A DNA stretch of 64,000 nt, taken from NCBI GenBank assembly GCA_002189035.1, contig CM007989.1:2852001-2916000 (forward strand). The letters run 5' to 3'. Origin of the DNA: Utricularia gibba. Lineage: Eukaryota > Streptophyta > Magnoliopsida > Lamiales > Lentibulariaceae. Each line of letters begins with the position of its first letter. Position 1 is the stretch's first letter. The notes below the pieces were generated by a model. That model was not told the origin of the DNA. It saw nothing but the letters and a program-made list of their open reading frames with translations, and made no database searches. Of the stretch, positions 1-11,674 are shown piece by piece. The position numbers were made by a program, and so were the translations under genes.

Positions 1-360
1 CACAATCTTCAACTTCTCCTTCAAATTTTTGTTTTCTTCCCCCACTCTCTTTATCTCCTCCTCCAAAGCTGTCCTCTGCACAAAACAAACCCCAATTCAA
101 TACACAACCACGACACCTGAAGTATTCGGTGCCCTTTACATACCTCTCGTTGATGAGGCAAGTCCAAGATACTTGTAGCCAGCCCCAGAAAACTATCCCC
201 ACTCTCCTCCTTCTGCAACACACAAAAACATCAGCTAAAGCTGCTGAAATCAGACAACCCCACAAAAGGGATGTACCAGTAAGAGAGGCTTCTCATCACG
301 GGTTCTTGTGGGCTTGGAGTTGAGATCCAGAGGAGAAGCTAAAAGGCTTGTGAACTCCAT
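1..360 (-). CDS. WRKY group IIa (WRKY40-like) transcription factor, 5' part only
   Basis: This is the 5' end of a gene that runs off the left edge. Three exons can be read on the minus strand: 360-277 (ATG, 28 codons), 212-144 (23 codons) and 74 to beyond position 1. All are phase 0 with GT/AG borders. Exon 1 begins MEFTSL and carries the LDLN motif typical of WRKY18/40/60 N-termini. Exon 3 encodes a leucine-zipper-like coiled coil (ALEEEIKRVGEENKNLKEKL) like the one through which group IIa WRKYs dimerise. The WRKYGQK DNA-binding domain itself would lie outside the window, so the family call rests on the N-terminus and on neighbourhood (ZFP1- and MAM33-like genes nearby, as around Arabidopsis WRKY40). 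Group IIa factors are pathogen- and ABA-responsive nuclear repressors/activators. W-box motifs lie upstream. Another coiled-coil family cannot be excluded. Confidence 0.65.
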
Positions 361-560
361 GAAAACAAAACTATCAGAGATTGGTTTCAGTGGAGACAGA
401 GGGTGATATATAGATAACCCGATCTCTGAGACTAGTGAAGTGATTGAAGACTTCAAATTTGATAGGAGTTTGTCAATTGGCAGATTCCCAGCATCCTATG
501 TGGTAGATCCCATGCGTCAAAACGACTAGTCGCCTCAAGGTAAACTCGTCCTCACGCCTT

Positions 561-1083
561 GGTCAACATGTAAATCCAATGAATCACGACGGAGAATTAA
601 AGGAGTTTCCTGACTTTTCGGCTCCCTGACTTGACACCTTTAGGAAGCATCTCCAGTGAAAGTTCAGTTCACACCTAAAAATCTTGCTAATCTTTCTTTT
701 TTCTTTTTTACCCATTATCATAATTCTTTTTTTTAAAAAAAAAAAGTGCAAACACGAGAATCCGATTTTTTAATTATTCGTTATTATTAATTATTTTTAA
801 AAACAGTTTATAAAATGAATATTGAGTAGAGAGAGTTGCAAGTAAGAAGGGAAAGCAGTCAAAGATTTGGAAAACTTGGAGAGCTGCAGGGTTTTGAACA
901 TGCCTCGGATAAGAAAGTCAAAGTCAAAGATGCCTATTCTTGCCCTAAGAAGGTATGTCATTGATATTCTTCTAGATTTTCTTACATTCATGTTCAAAAT
1001 AAAATCAAGCATATTTTATACTGTAAAAACACCCCCGGGAAAAAAACTGTCTGAAAGTAAGGAATTGCAAGATAAAATTGACC
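561..1083. promoter_or_regulatory. W-box cluster upstream of the WRKY gene
   Basis: W-box cores (TTGAC, or GTCAA on the other strand) occur at 561-566 (GGTCAA), 631-636 (TTGACA), 917-927 (GTCAAAGTCAA, two cores in tandem) and 1078-1083 (TTGACC). They lie 200-720 bp upstream of the WRKY start codon at 360. WRKY factors bind this element and group IIa members often auto- or cross-regulate. The motif is short and expected by chance, so the tandem pair at 917-927 is the best candidate. Confidence 0.4.
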
Positions 1084-2927
1084 AAGCAGCCTATTTTTTG
1101 GCCGTCGTTAGACCCCTTTTGGACCATGAGTGGTGTTCTACTTTTCAAACATTAGCCAAATCGACGTGGACCTTCCATTTAATGTTGTGACACATTCAAA
1201 TTGCATGATAACCATGAACTTATTTTGTTTTTTTTCCCTATCACGGCATGTTTATGCTGATTTTGATATCCGGAGATAATTTATATATCCTATACGATTT
1301 TACGTTTTTCATGATGGTTAGATATGATATGGAGAGGGAGGACTTGGATTCCATGCCATGAAAAATCCCCACCCTATTTATTATTAGTTAGTAGTATAAT
1401 TAGTAGTCAACTACAATAGGAGAAGAAATCAAGAAAGTCGTGTTGATTATTATCAAGGGAGGAGAAGAATCAATTCAACTGCGTGTCAAATTTGGGTTTG
1501 AATATTTTAAAACGCCTTCAAGACACTGATTTACCCCCCATTTTATCCACTGCCCGGATCCCTAAATTCTCCCTTCATTTCTGTGTGATAAACATGGCCC
1601 TAACTGAACTGTAAGAAAAAAGACAAAAGGGAGGCAGAGAATTCAACGAGGCGGGCTTCTTCATCATCACACGTTACGTCGGCTGTCGGCAGTCGACATG
1701 GTGGAAATTTTGAGGACCGCTTCTGGTACGTGGCGAGGTGCACCACCACCGCATTTGAAAATGGAAAGAAACAGGGCACGTGAGGGGATAGGTGTTTGAA
1801 AATTAGTTTCATCCGTCCCGCCGGAATCGGAATAGTGGAGTTGGACGAGGACTGTCGGCGTTGAGCGCCGGTCAATGCGTTCTTTCCCGGGTCGTCACTC
1901 CTCCCCAGTCTCCTTCGCAGCCTGCGCTTTGTCTTCGTCTTTGTCTTTTCCCTCACTACAAACTCGGCACGTGGTGGATGTAATGTGCAAGGGCAAAGGG
2001 CAAAGGGCAAAATGTTAACAATCACCGAGGGCAGCAGTTGTCCGGATGACGTGTCGAAACTTGGACAAGTGAAGTAACAACCCCCAAAATGCGTACACAG
2101 CCCAGTTGTCCAGCGGAATGGAACCCTGAATAAGCCCACGTGTGGTTGATGAATTTGGATTAGAAATATTTATTTAATACACATATTTGGAAATGGTCAC
2201 TTTTCTGAATAAATCTCATCCTGTTTAAAGAAGAGAATAATTGCACTTTTTCCCAAATAGAAATAATAGATAAAGTGCGTAACAGATCCACAATTTCAGG
2301 CAAAAATTGTGGACTCCGTATTTTGACACAGGGTTGTCGTTAGATGTCTGTAACTGCAATGCTTGACTGAATCTTTTCCAATTCAAGGATGAGCACTTGA
2401 GTCTGCAATGCTCAATATGTGTGGGATGATGATCTGCACCAGTGAATTTATCTCTATTTTGAATATGCGCTTCAAATTATGTAAAATATAATTAATTTAA
2501 AATTATTTGAATATAATCGATTTAATAAAATAAATTATATATTATAAAGTTTAATATATTAAATTATTATATAATTTTATGTTATGATATCAATATATTT
2601 ATAAATAAATAAAATTTGTAATTAATTTTTTTTAGTCACTAAAATAAAGTTTGAATAAATTTAATAATTTATGAAGTTAATCATAGAATTTAAATTTTTT
2701 ATTTTATTATAAAACGATTAAAGATTAAATTTTAAAAATTAAACAAAATCACTTTAGTAAATTATGTGAACAGCATGGATATAATTAATTTGATAGAAAA
2801 TAGAAAAAAAAGCCATTTTTTCCATAGAAAATGGATGATTGACAATGAAGTACATGCACAGCCTCCTCAAGCCCAATCCAACTCTACTTGCTAAGAGATT
2901 TTAAACCCACCCTGAAAAAAAACAAAA

Positions 2928-2949
2928 ACACACACACACACACACACAC
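2928..2949. repeat. (CA)n microsatellite
   Basis: About eleven uninterrupted CA units within AT-rich spacer upstream of the CIPK gene. Confidence 0.9.
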
Positions 2950-3232
2950 TCATGAAATGATTTGTCATTTTTTTAGTATACTATAAAAAAATGATGTTAT
3001 TAACATCAAATATTTAATTTCCATTTTTCCCCGTTTGATTCCTATTTGAGATAAAAGGACACTTGCGGAAGATGATTTTCTGTTATAGAATATGTGAATT
3101 AAAAAAATCAAAATAACATGGCATATTATAATATTCCCCAGATTTTTAAATATGCTTTTAATAACATGTATCCCGTTGGAGCAACATAAGGAGCGGTTCC
3201 AGTTGTATATCTTCTTTCTCGGATTCTCTCCA

Positions 3233-4555
3233 ATGGCGGATCCGTTCGCCGGCGGGCGGAGGGTGATCTTCGACAAGTACGAAATGGGCCGAGTGCTCGG
3301 AAAAGGCACTTTTGCCAAGGTATACTACGCTAGAAACATCCACACTTCCGAGAGCGTCGCCATTAAAGTTATCACCAAGAGCCACCTCAAGAAAGAGGAC
3401 AGTCTCAACGCACAGATCCAACGGGAAATCGCAGTCATGCGCCTGGTTCGTCATCCAAACATCGTGGAAATCAAAGAAGTTATGGCAACCAAGAGGAGAA
3501 TCTTCTTCGTGATGGAGTACGTAAAGGGAGGGGAGCTCTTCGCCAGAGTGGCTCGAGGGAGATTGAAGGAGGAGACGGCTAGAAAGTACTTTCAGCAGCT
3601 TATTAGCGCGGTCGATTTCTGTCATAGCCGCGGTGTGTCGCATCGGGATTTGAAGCTGGAGAATCTGCTTCTGGATGAAAATGACAGTCTGAAGGTATCT
3701 GATTTCGGGTTGTCTGCCCTGCCGGAGCAGTTGCGCAGCGACGGACTGCTGCACACGCAATGTGGGACGCCGGCGTATGTTGCGCCGGAGGTACTCCGGA
3801 ACAAAGGCTACGACGGCGCTAAGGCTGATGTTTGGTCTTGTGGGGTGATTTTGTATGTGCTTCTAGCCGGTTTTCAGCCGTTTTTCGATGAGAATTTGAT
3901 GAAAATGTATACCAGAATCGTCAGAGCCGAGTTCTTGTTCCCGCAGTGGTTTTCTCCGGATGCAAAGAGAGTGATCTCTCGGATGCTGGAACCGGATCCG
4001 GACCTCCGGATTACGATTCAAGGGATCATGAAAACCCCCTGGTTCCGCAGGGGATTCATCCTTCCATTCATCTCTCCCAAGGAAACAGTGAATGATCAAG
4101 AACGGTGCTTGGATCACACAGATGAAGACGTACAGAGTTCCAAATCATCACCTCCTCCACTCTACACCGCGTTCCAGTTCATCTCCTCAATGTCCTCCGG
4201 CTTCGACCTGTCGAATCTGTTCGAGAATTGGAGGAAACCCGGTTCACTATTTACGTCGAAATGCTCCGCCGCGACCGCGATGGCCAAGATAGAAACTCTG
4301 GCAAGGAGCTTGAAGTTCAAGATCGTGTCCAACAAGCATTACAAGTTGAGGATGCAGGGAGCAAAAGAGGGCCGTAAAGGGAAACTAGGAGTCACGGTGG
4401 AGGTCTTCGAAGTGACTCCAGTGGTGGCGGTAGTGGAGTTCTCAAAGTTCTCCGGCGACACTTGGGAATATCGACGCTTCTGCGAGGAAGACGCCCGCCC
4501 CGCGCTGAACGACATCGTCTGGAGTTGGCAGGGTGACCCACACGAAGCCCCCTAG
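3233..4555 (+). CDS. CBL-interacting protein kinase (CIPK/SnRK3), intronless
   Basis: A 440-residue Ser/Thr kinase of the SnRK3 family, activated by calcineurin-B-like Ca2+ sensors. Kinase domain: glycine loop GKGTFAKVY (23-31), ATP lysine K45, catalytic HRD with D139, DFG with D157, activation loop ending at APE (184-186). The regulatory half follows, with a NAF-like CBL-docking motif near residues 305-330 ([19 protein letters not shown]) and a C-terminal PPI-like region (…[13 protein letters not shown]…). The usual Asn-Ala-Phe reads Thr-Ala-Phe. Absence of introns places it in the intronless CIPK clade, and CIPK4/7-like members look closest. The start at 3233 (MADPF) is chosen over upstream in-frame codons because those precede the conserved N-terminus with unrelated residues. 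The frame is intact throughout. Confidence 0.95.
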   Translation: MADPFAGGRRVIFDKYEMGRVLGKGTFAKVYYARNIHTSESVAIKVITKSHLKKEDSLNAQIQREIAVMRLVRHPNIVEIKEVMATKRRIFFVMEYVKGGELFARVARGRLKEETARKYFQQLISAVDFCHSRGVSHRDLKLENLLLDENDSLKVSDFGLSALPEQLRSDGLLHTQCGTPAYVAPEVLRNKGYDGAKADVWSCGVILYVLLAGFQPFFDENLMKMYTRIVRAEFLFPQWFSPDAKRVISRMLEPDPDLRITIQGIMKTPWFRRGFILPFISPKETVNDQERCLDHTDEDVQSSKSSPPPLYTAFQFISSMSSGFDLSNLFENWRKPGSLFTSKCSAATAMAKIETLARSLKFKIVSNKHYKLRMQGAKEGRKGKLGVTVEVFEVTPVVAVVEFSKFSGDTWEYRRFCEEDARPALNDIVWSWQGDPHEAP

Positions 4556-5455
4556 CTTCGCCATGTACATGCACTTTTGATGTTCACTTCACTTCACACT
4601 GTAACATATTATAAGTGAAACGAATATGCCATCATTCCATACAAAACCAAGCTTGATCCTCAAAACACATGTAAATGTGACAGTAGAGAGATAGATCTAA
4701 ATGTAACAACTGACAAAAGAACTTTGGTCCATGTAAAAGCTGCCATGATTGAGGCCAATTATTAAGGCATTTGGACATGCCCCACGACGCTACTCTTCAT
4801 GTTTCAGCTGCTCACATTACTTCACTATCTGCTATTACATCTTTTGTCTGCTTAAATTCTTAAAAAAGAAAGCAAAAAGAGTAATATATCCGCATTAAAA
4901 AATTCAACGACGGAGAGCTATGGAAGGGTCGAAGGCGGGCTCCAGGGTACAGAAACGTGATGTCATGGAAAAAGACGCCTACGGTAAGGAACGTGGAGCA
5001 GCCGCGATGTTGTCTGAACAACCCCAAAAAGACATTTAATTGGTGGGAAGGGAACGAACGAACGGACGCCTCTTTTGGATCCGGTTTTTGATTTTCAGAG
5101 ACGCGAATGTTTGGACAGCAGTCCCATTGCAAGAAAGAGCATGGGCACTTGTTTTCTTATTACAAGTGGTGGTCAATTTCAGTTCTCATGGTGGTGGCAT
5201 GATGATGGGGATGGACCAAACTGCTGTTTTCCAATCATTTAGCTTAATTTCAGGGTGGTATTCAATATTTGAAAAGGAACAAAAGACATACTTGGGAGTT
5301 ATCAATGATTCTCCAGTTTATGGGAGAGTTGCTGCTACAATTTGGGTGTGATAGATGATGATACATACAACATGCAACAGGACACAGATGCCAAGTGGAA
5401 GAGGATTTCAACTTGCAGGACTGGGGAGGGATGGTGGGAGCTGCTGCTGCTGCTG
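4556..5455. other. Spacer and probable 3' UTRs (convergent genes)
   Basis: No gene supported. It lies between the 3' ends of the CIPK (+) and the Tudor/PEARLI-4 gene (-) and probably holds both 3' UTRs. Confidence 0.6.
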
Positions 5456-8400
5456 TTACAGAAGATCGTCCATTCGCCTTCTCCAGTAGTAAGTTTGGGA
5501 GTCGCATTCCTCGCTGTCGCTCTCGATCTTCCTGCACACGATTCGCAATGCACCGGCACGTTTCTCGGCTTCTTTGAAGCGTTCTTGGGCGAGAACAAGC
5601 TCAGCGTGCCTCTGTTTCATCTCCTTCATGGCTGCAAAGGACAGTAGCCCACACCTTGCCTTGGTTTTGGTTAGTAGGATGGACTTGTCTCTCAGAGCTG
5701 CAACTTTACGGACCTTTGCCAAGTGCTCATGCAACCATGAGACGCTGATTTTGCTGGCTTCCACGTCAAGGATCTCGTTTTCAATGACTTCAAGATCAGG
5801 TAAAAGCTTTTCCAGATCACTGCTTTGTAGTTTCTGAACAATGCCACAGATCACCTCCAGAAGGGATGCTCTCACTGAGGCAGATTTATAGAGGCAGCGG
5901 ATGGTTATATCACCGTATTTTGCAAATATGGCTTCCAGTAGAGGGGCGAGAGAGGCCTTGACTCTGTAGCCATTGACATCGGCCAACCCACCATCATGGG
6001 TGATGGCAAACAGTTTGGAATTCACTGGAGAATCATCGAACTCGAGTTTTGGCACTTTTAGATCCTTCACCCTGGGAAAATGAAAAGCATAGATAGCAAT
6101 AAGAAAGAAAGTCTCCTTAGAGGAGAGTCACTATGAAGTTCAATCATGTAACTTACATGATATGACTTGCAGAGGGAGCGGGAGTCCTGTAGCTAGAAGA
6201 TTCAATCTGTTCAAATCAAGGCAACACAGGTTTTACAAAATGCCATTTCAGTATTTATGAGCTTGATTGAATAACTGCTTCCATCCTTGAGATCAGCAAC
6301 ATTAAGTAACAGACCTTGAGTTTTTTCCCCGTGTGGGAATGCCCATCCATGTCATCATCATAGTACCTAATTTCAAAGAACTGGGTAAAATAACATACGA
6401 AAAATTGTTTATGCTCAAGTGTAAACAATCAAGTTGCAACAAAAAAAAAGGGCATAGAGGAAGATCATTTGCATCTTTCATCATAGTTCAGCCAACAATA
6501 ATGAACTTACGTGTGTGATGCATCCTGATAAGTTTTGTGGGACTGCATATATTGAAAATTGCTAAAGTAGAATATCCAAATCAACATGAAAAACTGGAAA
6601 AAAGGGAAGAAAAAAAAAAGATTCATCTACTTGCTGTGGAGTCCTGCTTTCAGCGGATTCTCCATTCTTTATCAAATCCAGCATCTCTTTGGATCCATCA
6701 GAATAAATAACCTAAAGAGACACGTACACAAACACAATAACCAAACTTGGGCGATATAGCATTTCCATCCAAGTGTATGGATAAAAAATTCAACATCACT
6801 CTCTCAACAAAAGAAACACATAACGAGTTTCAGTAGCTCTGAAGCGCTCCAGCATTTATCGCTTCATTACCACAAAAACCGATGCCTAAAAAAAGGTGTG
6901 AGCACTGACTCTGCCTATGTAAAATATCACAAGATTTGATTCCAAAAAGAGAATATCTTGAAACTAGAAAAAAGTTAAAACGATTACACAGAAAAAGCGC
7001 TGAGGGAATCAGCAAAATAAATGTTTGGCAATCAGGGGAAATTCAATTCTTGGAAGCTCAGCACACGCACAAAAAGTAATCGGCTGCACCGGGAGAATCC
7101 TCCAAGATATCAGAAAAATCCCATCATCAGTACCTGTTATAACTCATCATTTCCCTCATCCCTAAACCCCATATTTTCTAAAATTTATAATTTCCAGAAA
7201 GGGAAAAAAAAAAAAAAACTCCAAACTGTGTTGTAAATAGCTCCAGAGGAAACAAAGAGAGTGAAAAAGAAATTATTTTCTAGTATAGACTTACCAAATG
7301 CAATTTAGAAGAACTGTCATACGAAGCAACAACCCCCTCAGACATCCTATTGCAAAAACTTTATGTCACTATAGGAAAAGATAATTCTCAAGATTCAAAA
7401 AATTATCAGAAAAAAAGGATTAAAACTATAATTGACATAAGATTCACATCATAAAGAGGAATGTATCCTTTGAAATCTAAAAATGCTCACGTCTTGGTTT
7501 TCGGCCGGAGAACTTTTACATGACAGCCAATCAAATCGTCAGCATCCTGTATGATGCTACCTTTTTCAGAAATCCTAATAAGGGGAAAAGGTTTCTTAAG
7601 GATTTGAAGAGACATGTAAACTATGTGCTGAAAAAGAAAGCTGTGTGTCTAAAAGGAATGTGTGGCATTTATGCTCCACATTTTATGATGTGCACGCTCC
7701 ATAATGAATTGAGATAAATAGAAACGTAATCCTAACTATGAAGCTCAACTCCATTGTCCTCTCACGATTATTTACCCAACATCTATAATTCATGATGAAC
7801 AAACAGCAATTTTCCAAGGCTTCAGACTGAAGTAGATGTAGGATATACTATGTGGGAGACAATTAAGCTGCATGAAACTTACTTTTGAGTGGAAAGATGA
7901 GAAGTTTCACGTGTTTCTGTGCCCTGTAATGAAACAAAACATTGTTTATGTTCGGTCAAAATTTACCATTGTAAAATAGCCACTGCATCTTTAATTTGAG
8001 GTCCATTTTAGTTTCAAAGTTTATTCAGTTTTTCAATACCCACTCGCAACCAAAATCGGCCAAAATTTTCAGGGAGGTACCACACCAGATCACAACTTTA
8101 AGAGATAAAAAGTGCACCACCACTCAAAGGATCCATACCCTGAATGCCATTGCCGAATTCTTCTCATTTACCAAAACAAACTCCTCGTAGAACCTGAAAA
8201 AGTAAACTTCTTATATAAAATGAAGAGGAATGACCCACAGAATGAAGCCAGAATGCGAACAGAACACGAGTGCTTTATAAAAGACCTCCAACAGATCGGT
8301 TTATACAATGAATAATGGCTAACAATGCCTATTAAAAGCACAACTATGAACAATGATGAGTATATGACGCATGAACGATAAACAGCAGGACTCACGAACT

Positions 8401-8469
8401 GTCTTTTGTAGACCAGGCTTTCACCTTACCGCCTGAGCGCTCTTCATAACTATTGGCACCACTTGCCAT
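5456..8469 (-). CDS. Tudor-domain plus PEARLI-4 (phospholipase-like) domain protein
   Basis: Ten exons join cleanly in phase to 361 residues: 8469-8396, 8193-8172 (22-nt microexon), 7923-7883, 7556-7491, 7346-7295, 6711-6631, 6542-6511, 6366-6315, 6206-6157, 6071-5456. A non-coding 5' exon probably lies near 8920-8807. Residues encoded by exons 4-6 form a Tudor-like barrel (DDLIGCHVKVLRP…EGVVASYDSSSKLHLVIYSDG…EMLDL), a fold that often reads methylated lysine or arginine. The last exon encodes a PEARLI-4 region (GDITIRCLYKSASVRASLLEVICGIVQ…) followed by a charged coiled coil rich in E/K/R. PEARLI-4 proteins are labelled 'phospholipase-like', but I see no lipase catalytic motif, so enzymatic function should not be assumed. 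A nuclear chromatin-associated role is inference from the Tudor domain. All exon phases are consistent and no break is seen. Confidence 0.8.
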
Positions 8470-9046
8470 CACAGCAATCTGAAACTTAAAAACGTGGTAG
8501 TCTATTACAACTCCCCCCTCATCTAAATTATGGAATAAATCACATAATCAGACAAAGGGGCAATTTTTCAAACCTTTAACCAGGACCTGCTTGGTCATTA
8601 AGTTTAATGAAAATATGAGGGCATCCTCAACTCCCTAAAAATAAACGCACCAACAGACGCCCCGAAATGACTAATTAGAGCACTCACCAACTCAATAAAA
8701 GACACATTTGATACAACCCCAGTTCTCCTAGATTTTACAAGAATGTTTTCCATAAAAACTAAATAGAACACAAAAACGGTAAAAAAGAAGAAATCTTTAC
8801 TTACGAGTTCGAACTTTATCAACGAACGTGTTCGAACCCGTCGGTGCCCAGTAGTACAACTGCACAAGCAAGCAGACGCACTTGAATTTCGCAATCGCGG
8901 TATATCAAGACTGCTTGAATCACGTTTCACGTTTTAAAAAAAAAAAAAAATGAAGCCCAGCTCAAGGTATGTCCGTGGAAGGCCCATTATAAAAGCCCAG
9001 TCCCACAAGCGAACCACGTGCTGACAAAGCTTCCATTTAGAAGTTG

Positions 9047-9136
9047 CCACGTCATTATGTGTACACGTGGAAGTATATTACTGGACGTGTTTACCGTGGT
9101 CTGCATACGCCACGTCATGTTGCATCTGCTATTTAA
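9047..9136 (+). promoter_or_regulatory. SDF2 promoter: two CCACGTCA UPR elements and TATA-like box
   Basis: CCACGTCA occurs twice, at 9047-9054 and 9110-9117. Its reverse complement TGACGTGG is the UPRE core bound by ER-stress bZIP factors (bZIP60/bZIP17 in plants, XBP1/ATF6 in animals). A TATA-like TATTTAA follows at 9130-9136. CACGTG boxes lie at about 9015 and 9064. The downstream gene is the ER quality-control protein SDF2, a known unfolded-protein-response target, so the site and gene function agree. Confidence 0.65.
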
Positions 9137-9413
9137 CCGGCCAGAGGAAGACCCGCACCAGTTTTCAAACCCGATTTGCTTCAAGTTCGGAGACCCGTAT
9201 ACAGCAATCGAAGCTCCAGCCGTGGCTCCCTCCGATCACAAGCATCCTCCAAGCAACCTTTCGCGAAGGAAAACCGCACCGGCGAACGCCTCTTCCTCAG
9301 CCCCTAGGTCGCCGTTTACTCGGATAGTTTACAACAAATCCATTGATCCATCGGATTCGGATCTCGCTCCACCGTTTTGGCAGAGAACTTGGTTTGTAGT
9401 GCTGTTGCTAGCC

Positions 9414-10777
9414 ATGGCGTTCGGGTTCTTTGGCATTGCGATGGTCCTGTTGTTCGCTACGTACTCGGATTACTCCGCCACCCCTGTTTCCGCCGCCTCC
9501 GAAGGTGTTCAGGTGAGTTGATTTAGTTAAATGTATGTATATTATGTATTTATAGTGTGCACGGTGATTTTGCTGAATTGATTCGGAAAAAAACCTTTTT
9601 TTACAGAAAATGTTTTGGTTTAAGCAAATGGAATGTCATATCTTCTGCAGATAACTTATGGTTCAGTTATCAAACTGATGCATGAAAGGACTAAATTCAG
9701 ACTCCACTCACATGATGTTCCTTATGGCTCTGGTAGTGGGCAGCAATCTGTTACTGGTTTTCCAGGTGTTGATGATTCTAATAGCTACTGGGTAATATAA
9801 ACCATTGCAACTTCTCCAAATAGTTCCTTCTTTCTTGTATTTGTTTCAGCAGTGAGGAGGGTTTTGATTGGCGTTCTAACATCATGACAGATTGTTCAGC
9901 CTATACCTGATACGTCTGCAAAGCAAGGAGACATTATCAGAAGTAGTGAACTTGTTAGATTGCAGCATATGAGAACTAGAAAGTGGTTGCATAGCCATTT
10001 GCACGCTTCCCCATATCTGGAAACATGGAGGTTTGTGCTTACTCTTCAAAATGCTGTAAAATCATATATTTAATTATGTTTCTCTTTATACGATTGACCT
10101 GCCAGTAGCATAGTTTGATATGTTTGTCAGAGCAACTAGACACGGTTCTGAAAATAAAATTCTCCAGAATGCTGCAAGGAATGTGTTCCATTTTATTTCT
10201 CGCGATAATGACTATGCAGTCTTAGAATGCCAAGTTCGATGTGTTGCTAGGCTTATCTTTTGTATATGCTTAGGGATTTGTAGCTTAACTCATTTGAAAC
10301 AAAATCAACAGGTGAGTTGCTTTGGTGGGGAGGGAGAGTCTGATACTGGGGATTATTGGAGGTGAGGCGTTTGATTTTTAACCGACTCTTCATGATTCAT
10401 GAAGCACATAATGTGGTGGGGTGGCGATTTTTACATCTTCACTTTATGTAGAGTTGAAATAGAGGGAAATGGAAAGACCTGGAGGCAGGACCAACGGATC
10501 AGACTCCAGCATGTAGACACAGGTGGATACCTTCACAGTCATGACAAGAAGTACACCCGTATAGCTGGTGGCCAGCAAGAGGTAATCTCCACATAGATTA
10601 CTCTTCTACTCAACCTTTGTCCATAGAACCAAGGAATGTCTCTGGAGCCCTTACATCTAATATGAGCTTTTCTCGCGTTTCCCATTCCTCAAGGTCTGCG
10701 GTGTTCGTGAAAAGAAGGCTGATAACATTTGGCTAGCAGCGGAGGGCGTTTACCTTCCAGTAAAGGAAAGCAAGTGA
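9414..10777 (+). CDS. SDF2: Stromal cell-derived factor 2-like protein (SDF2, MIR domains), frameshifted as given
   Basis: ER-lumen MIR-domain protein that works with ERdj3B and BiP in glycoprotein folding and immune-receptor biogenesis. Exons: 9414-9512, 9651-9791, 9891-10030, 10312-10361, 10452-10581, 10694-10777. These would give 214 residues. Exon 1 holds the signal peptide (MAFGFFGIAMVLLF). The body has the classic MIR signatures (KLMHERTKFRLHSHDVPYGSGS; RLQHMRTRKWLHSH; RLQHVDTGGYLHSHDKKY). Exon 3 is 140 nt where phase demands 141. After HLHAS the frame slips, and adding one base at the C-run 10009-10012 restores Pro-Ile-Ser-Gly-Asn and the rest. As written the product truncates. Start 9414 is the first ATG after the TATA-like box, although the frame stays open upstream to 9018. 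Confidence 0.92.
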
Positions 10778-11674
10778 TGCAGAAGTCAATGGTTTGAGCA
10801 TGCAGAAGTTTAGATGTTTTTGATCCCAAGCATCCAGACTCAACTTGTTATGCATAGATTCTTAATCAAATTGTCACTTAACAACACTTGAGTGTTGAAG
10901 TTCCTTTCACTGTCCTCTGTCATCTCAGCCATTCATACTCCTGATTAAGGTGGGGGAGTCCGCCCCCCTGCCTGCCCATGCCCATCATTCTCATCTGCGC
11001 ATGGGATGGGATGGCTCTGTTCTATGCATTCCAGACTCATGAACTCAGACACCAACAGCACTTCCCAGTAAGCAAGCACTAACATCATTGTCTGTTTTCA
11101 TGAAAAATAAATGATTAATTAATTACGAGTAAAATGGTAATTGGAATTTTTTGACGTGAAACATGACGTCCCAACCGCGTCCAGGCATTCATTAGCTGAT
11201 CGGCTCATCGACAACTCTGAACAGTTACGTCCCAATCAAAACTTTAATTGTGATTGGAATTTCAAATTTTTAATTTTATTTCTTTCTTTAATTTCCCAGT
11301 TAATTAACTGTTGTAATCAGCCAATTAACGGGGTAAAAATAAATTAATTAAGAGATGACCACCATCTTCATCCACTAAAAAGGAACACACATCTCAGGTT
11401 AAGAACTCCATATTCATACACTTTTATTTTTGTTTGTCTAAAAAAAAAGAAAAATATTCTCACAATATTTTCAGTGTTGGGGTGTACGGAAGGAATAGTT
11501 AACTGGTGATTGAGATGCTAATCTTAATTTATTTGTGTTAATTAGGAGGTGGTTTGTAACTGTAAAATCGCCTCCCATCTTTTGGTTACGCTGCTGCATT
11601 TATACTCAAAATCAAAAACTTTCCCTTCACTATTAAAGCCCCATATTTTCAAACTCCACCAACATCAACCATAC
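10778..11674. other. Intergenic region, SDF2 to ZFP1-like
   Basis: No gene supported. AT-rich from 11100 on, with a TATA-like stretch near 11598 that could serve the zinc-finger gene. Confidence 0.6.

Larger units (their letters stand above)
361..3232. other. Intergenic region, WRKY to CIPK
   Basis: No supported gene. Long open frames here (for example minus strand 2139-1600) have low-complexity products and no recognisable domain. Two G-box cores (CACGTG) lie near 1777 and 2137. From 2160 to 2790 the DNA is very AT-rich, and it is followed by a CA microsatellite. Confidence 0.6.

Noticed and set aside
1600-2139. 179-codon open frame on the minus strand
   Set aside because: Low-complexity translation, non-ATG context and no domain; looks like GC-richer promoter DNA.
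3158-3760. 200-codon antisense frame over the CIPK gene
   Set aside because: Shadow of the kinase coding strand; the plus-strand kinase has every catalytic motif.
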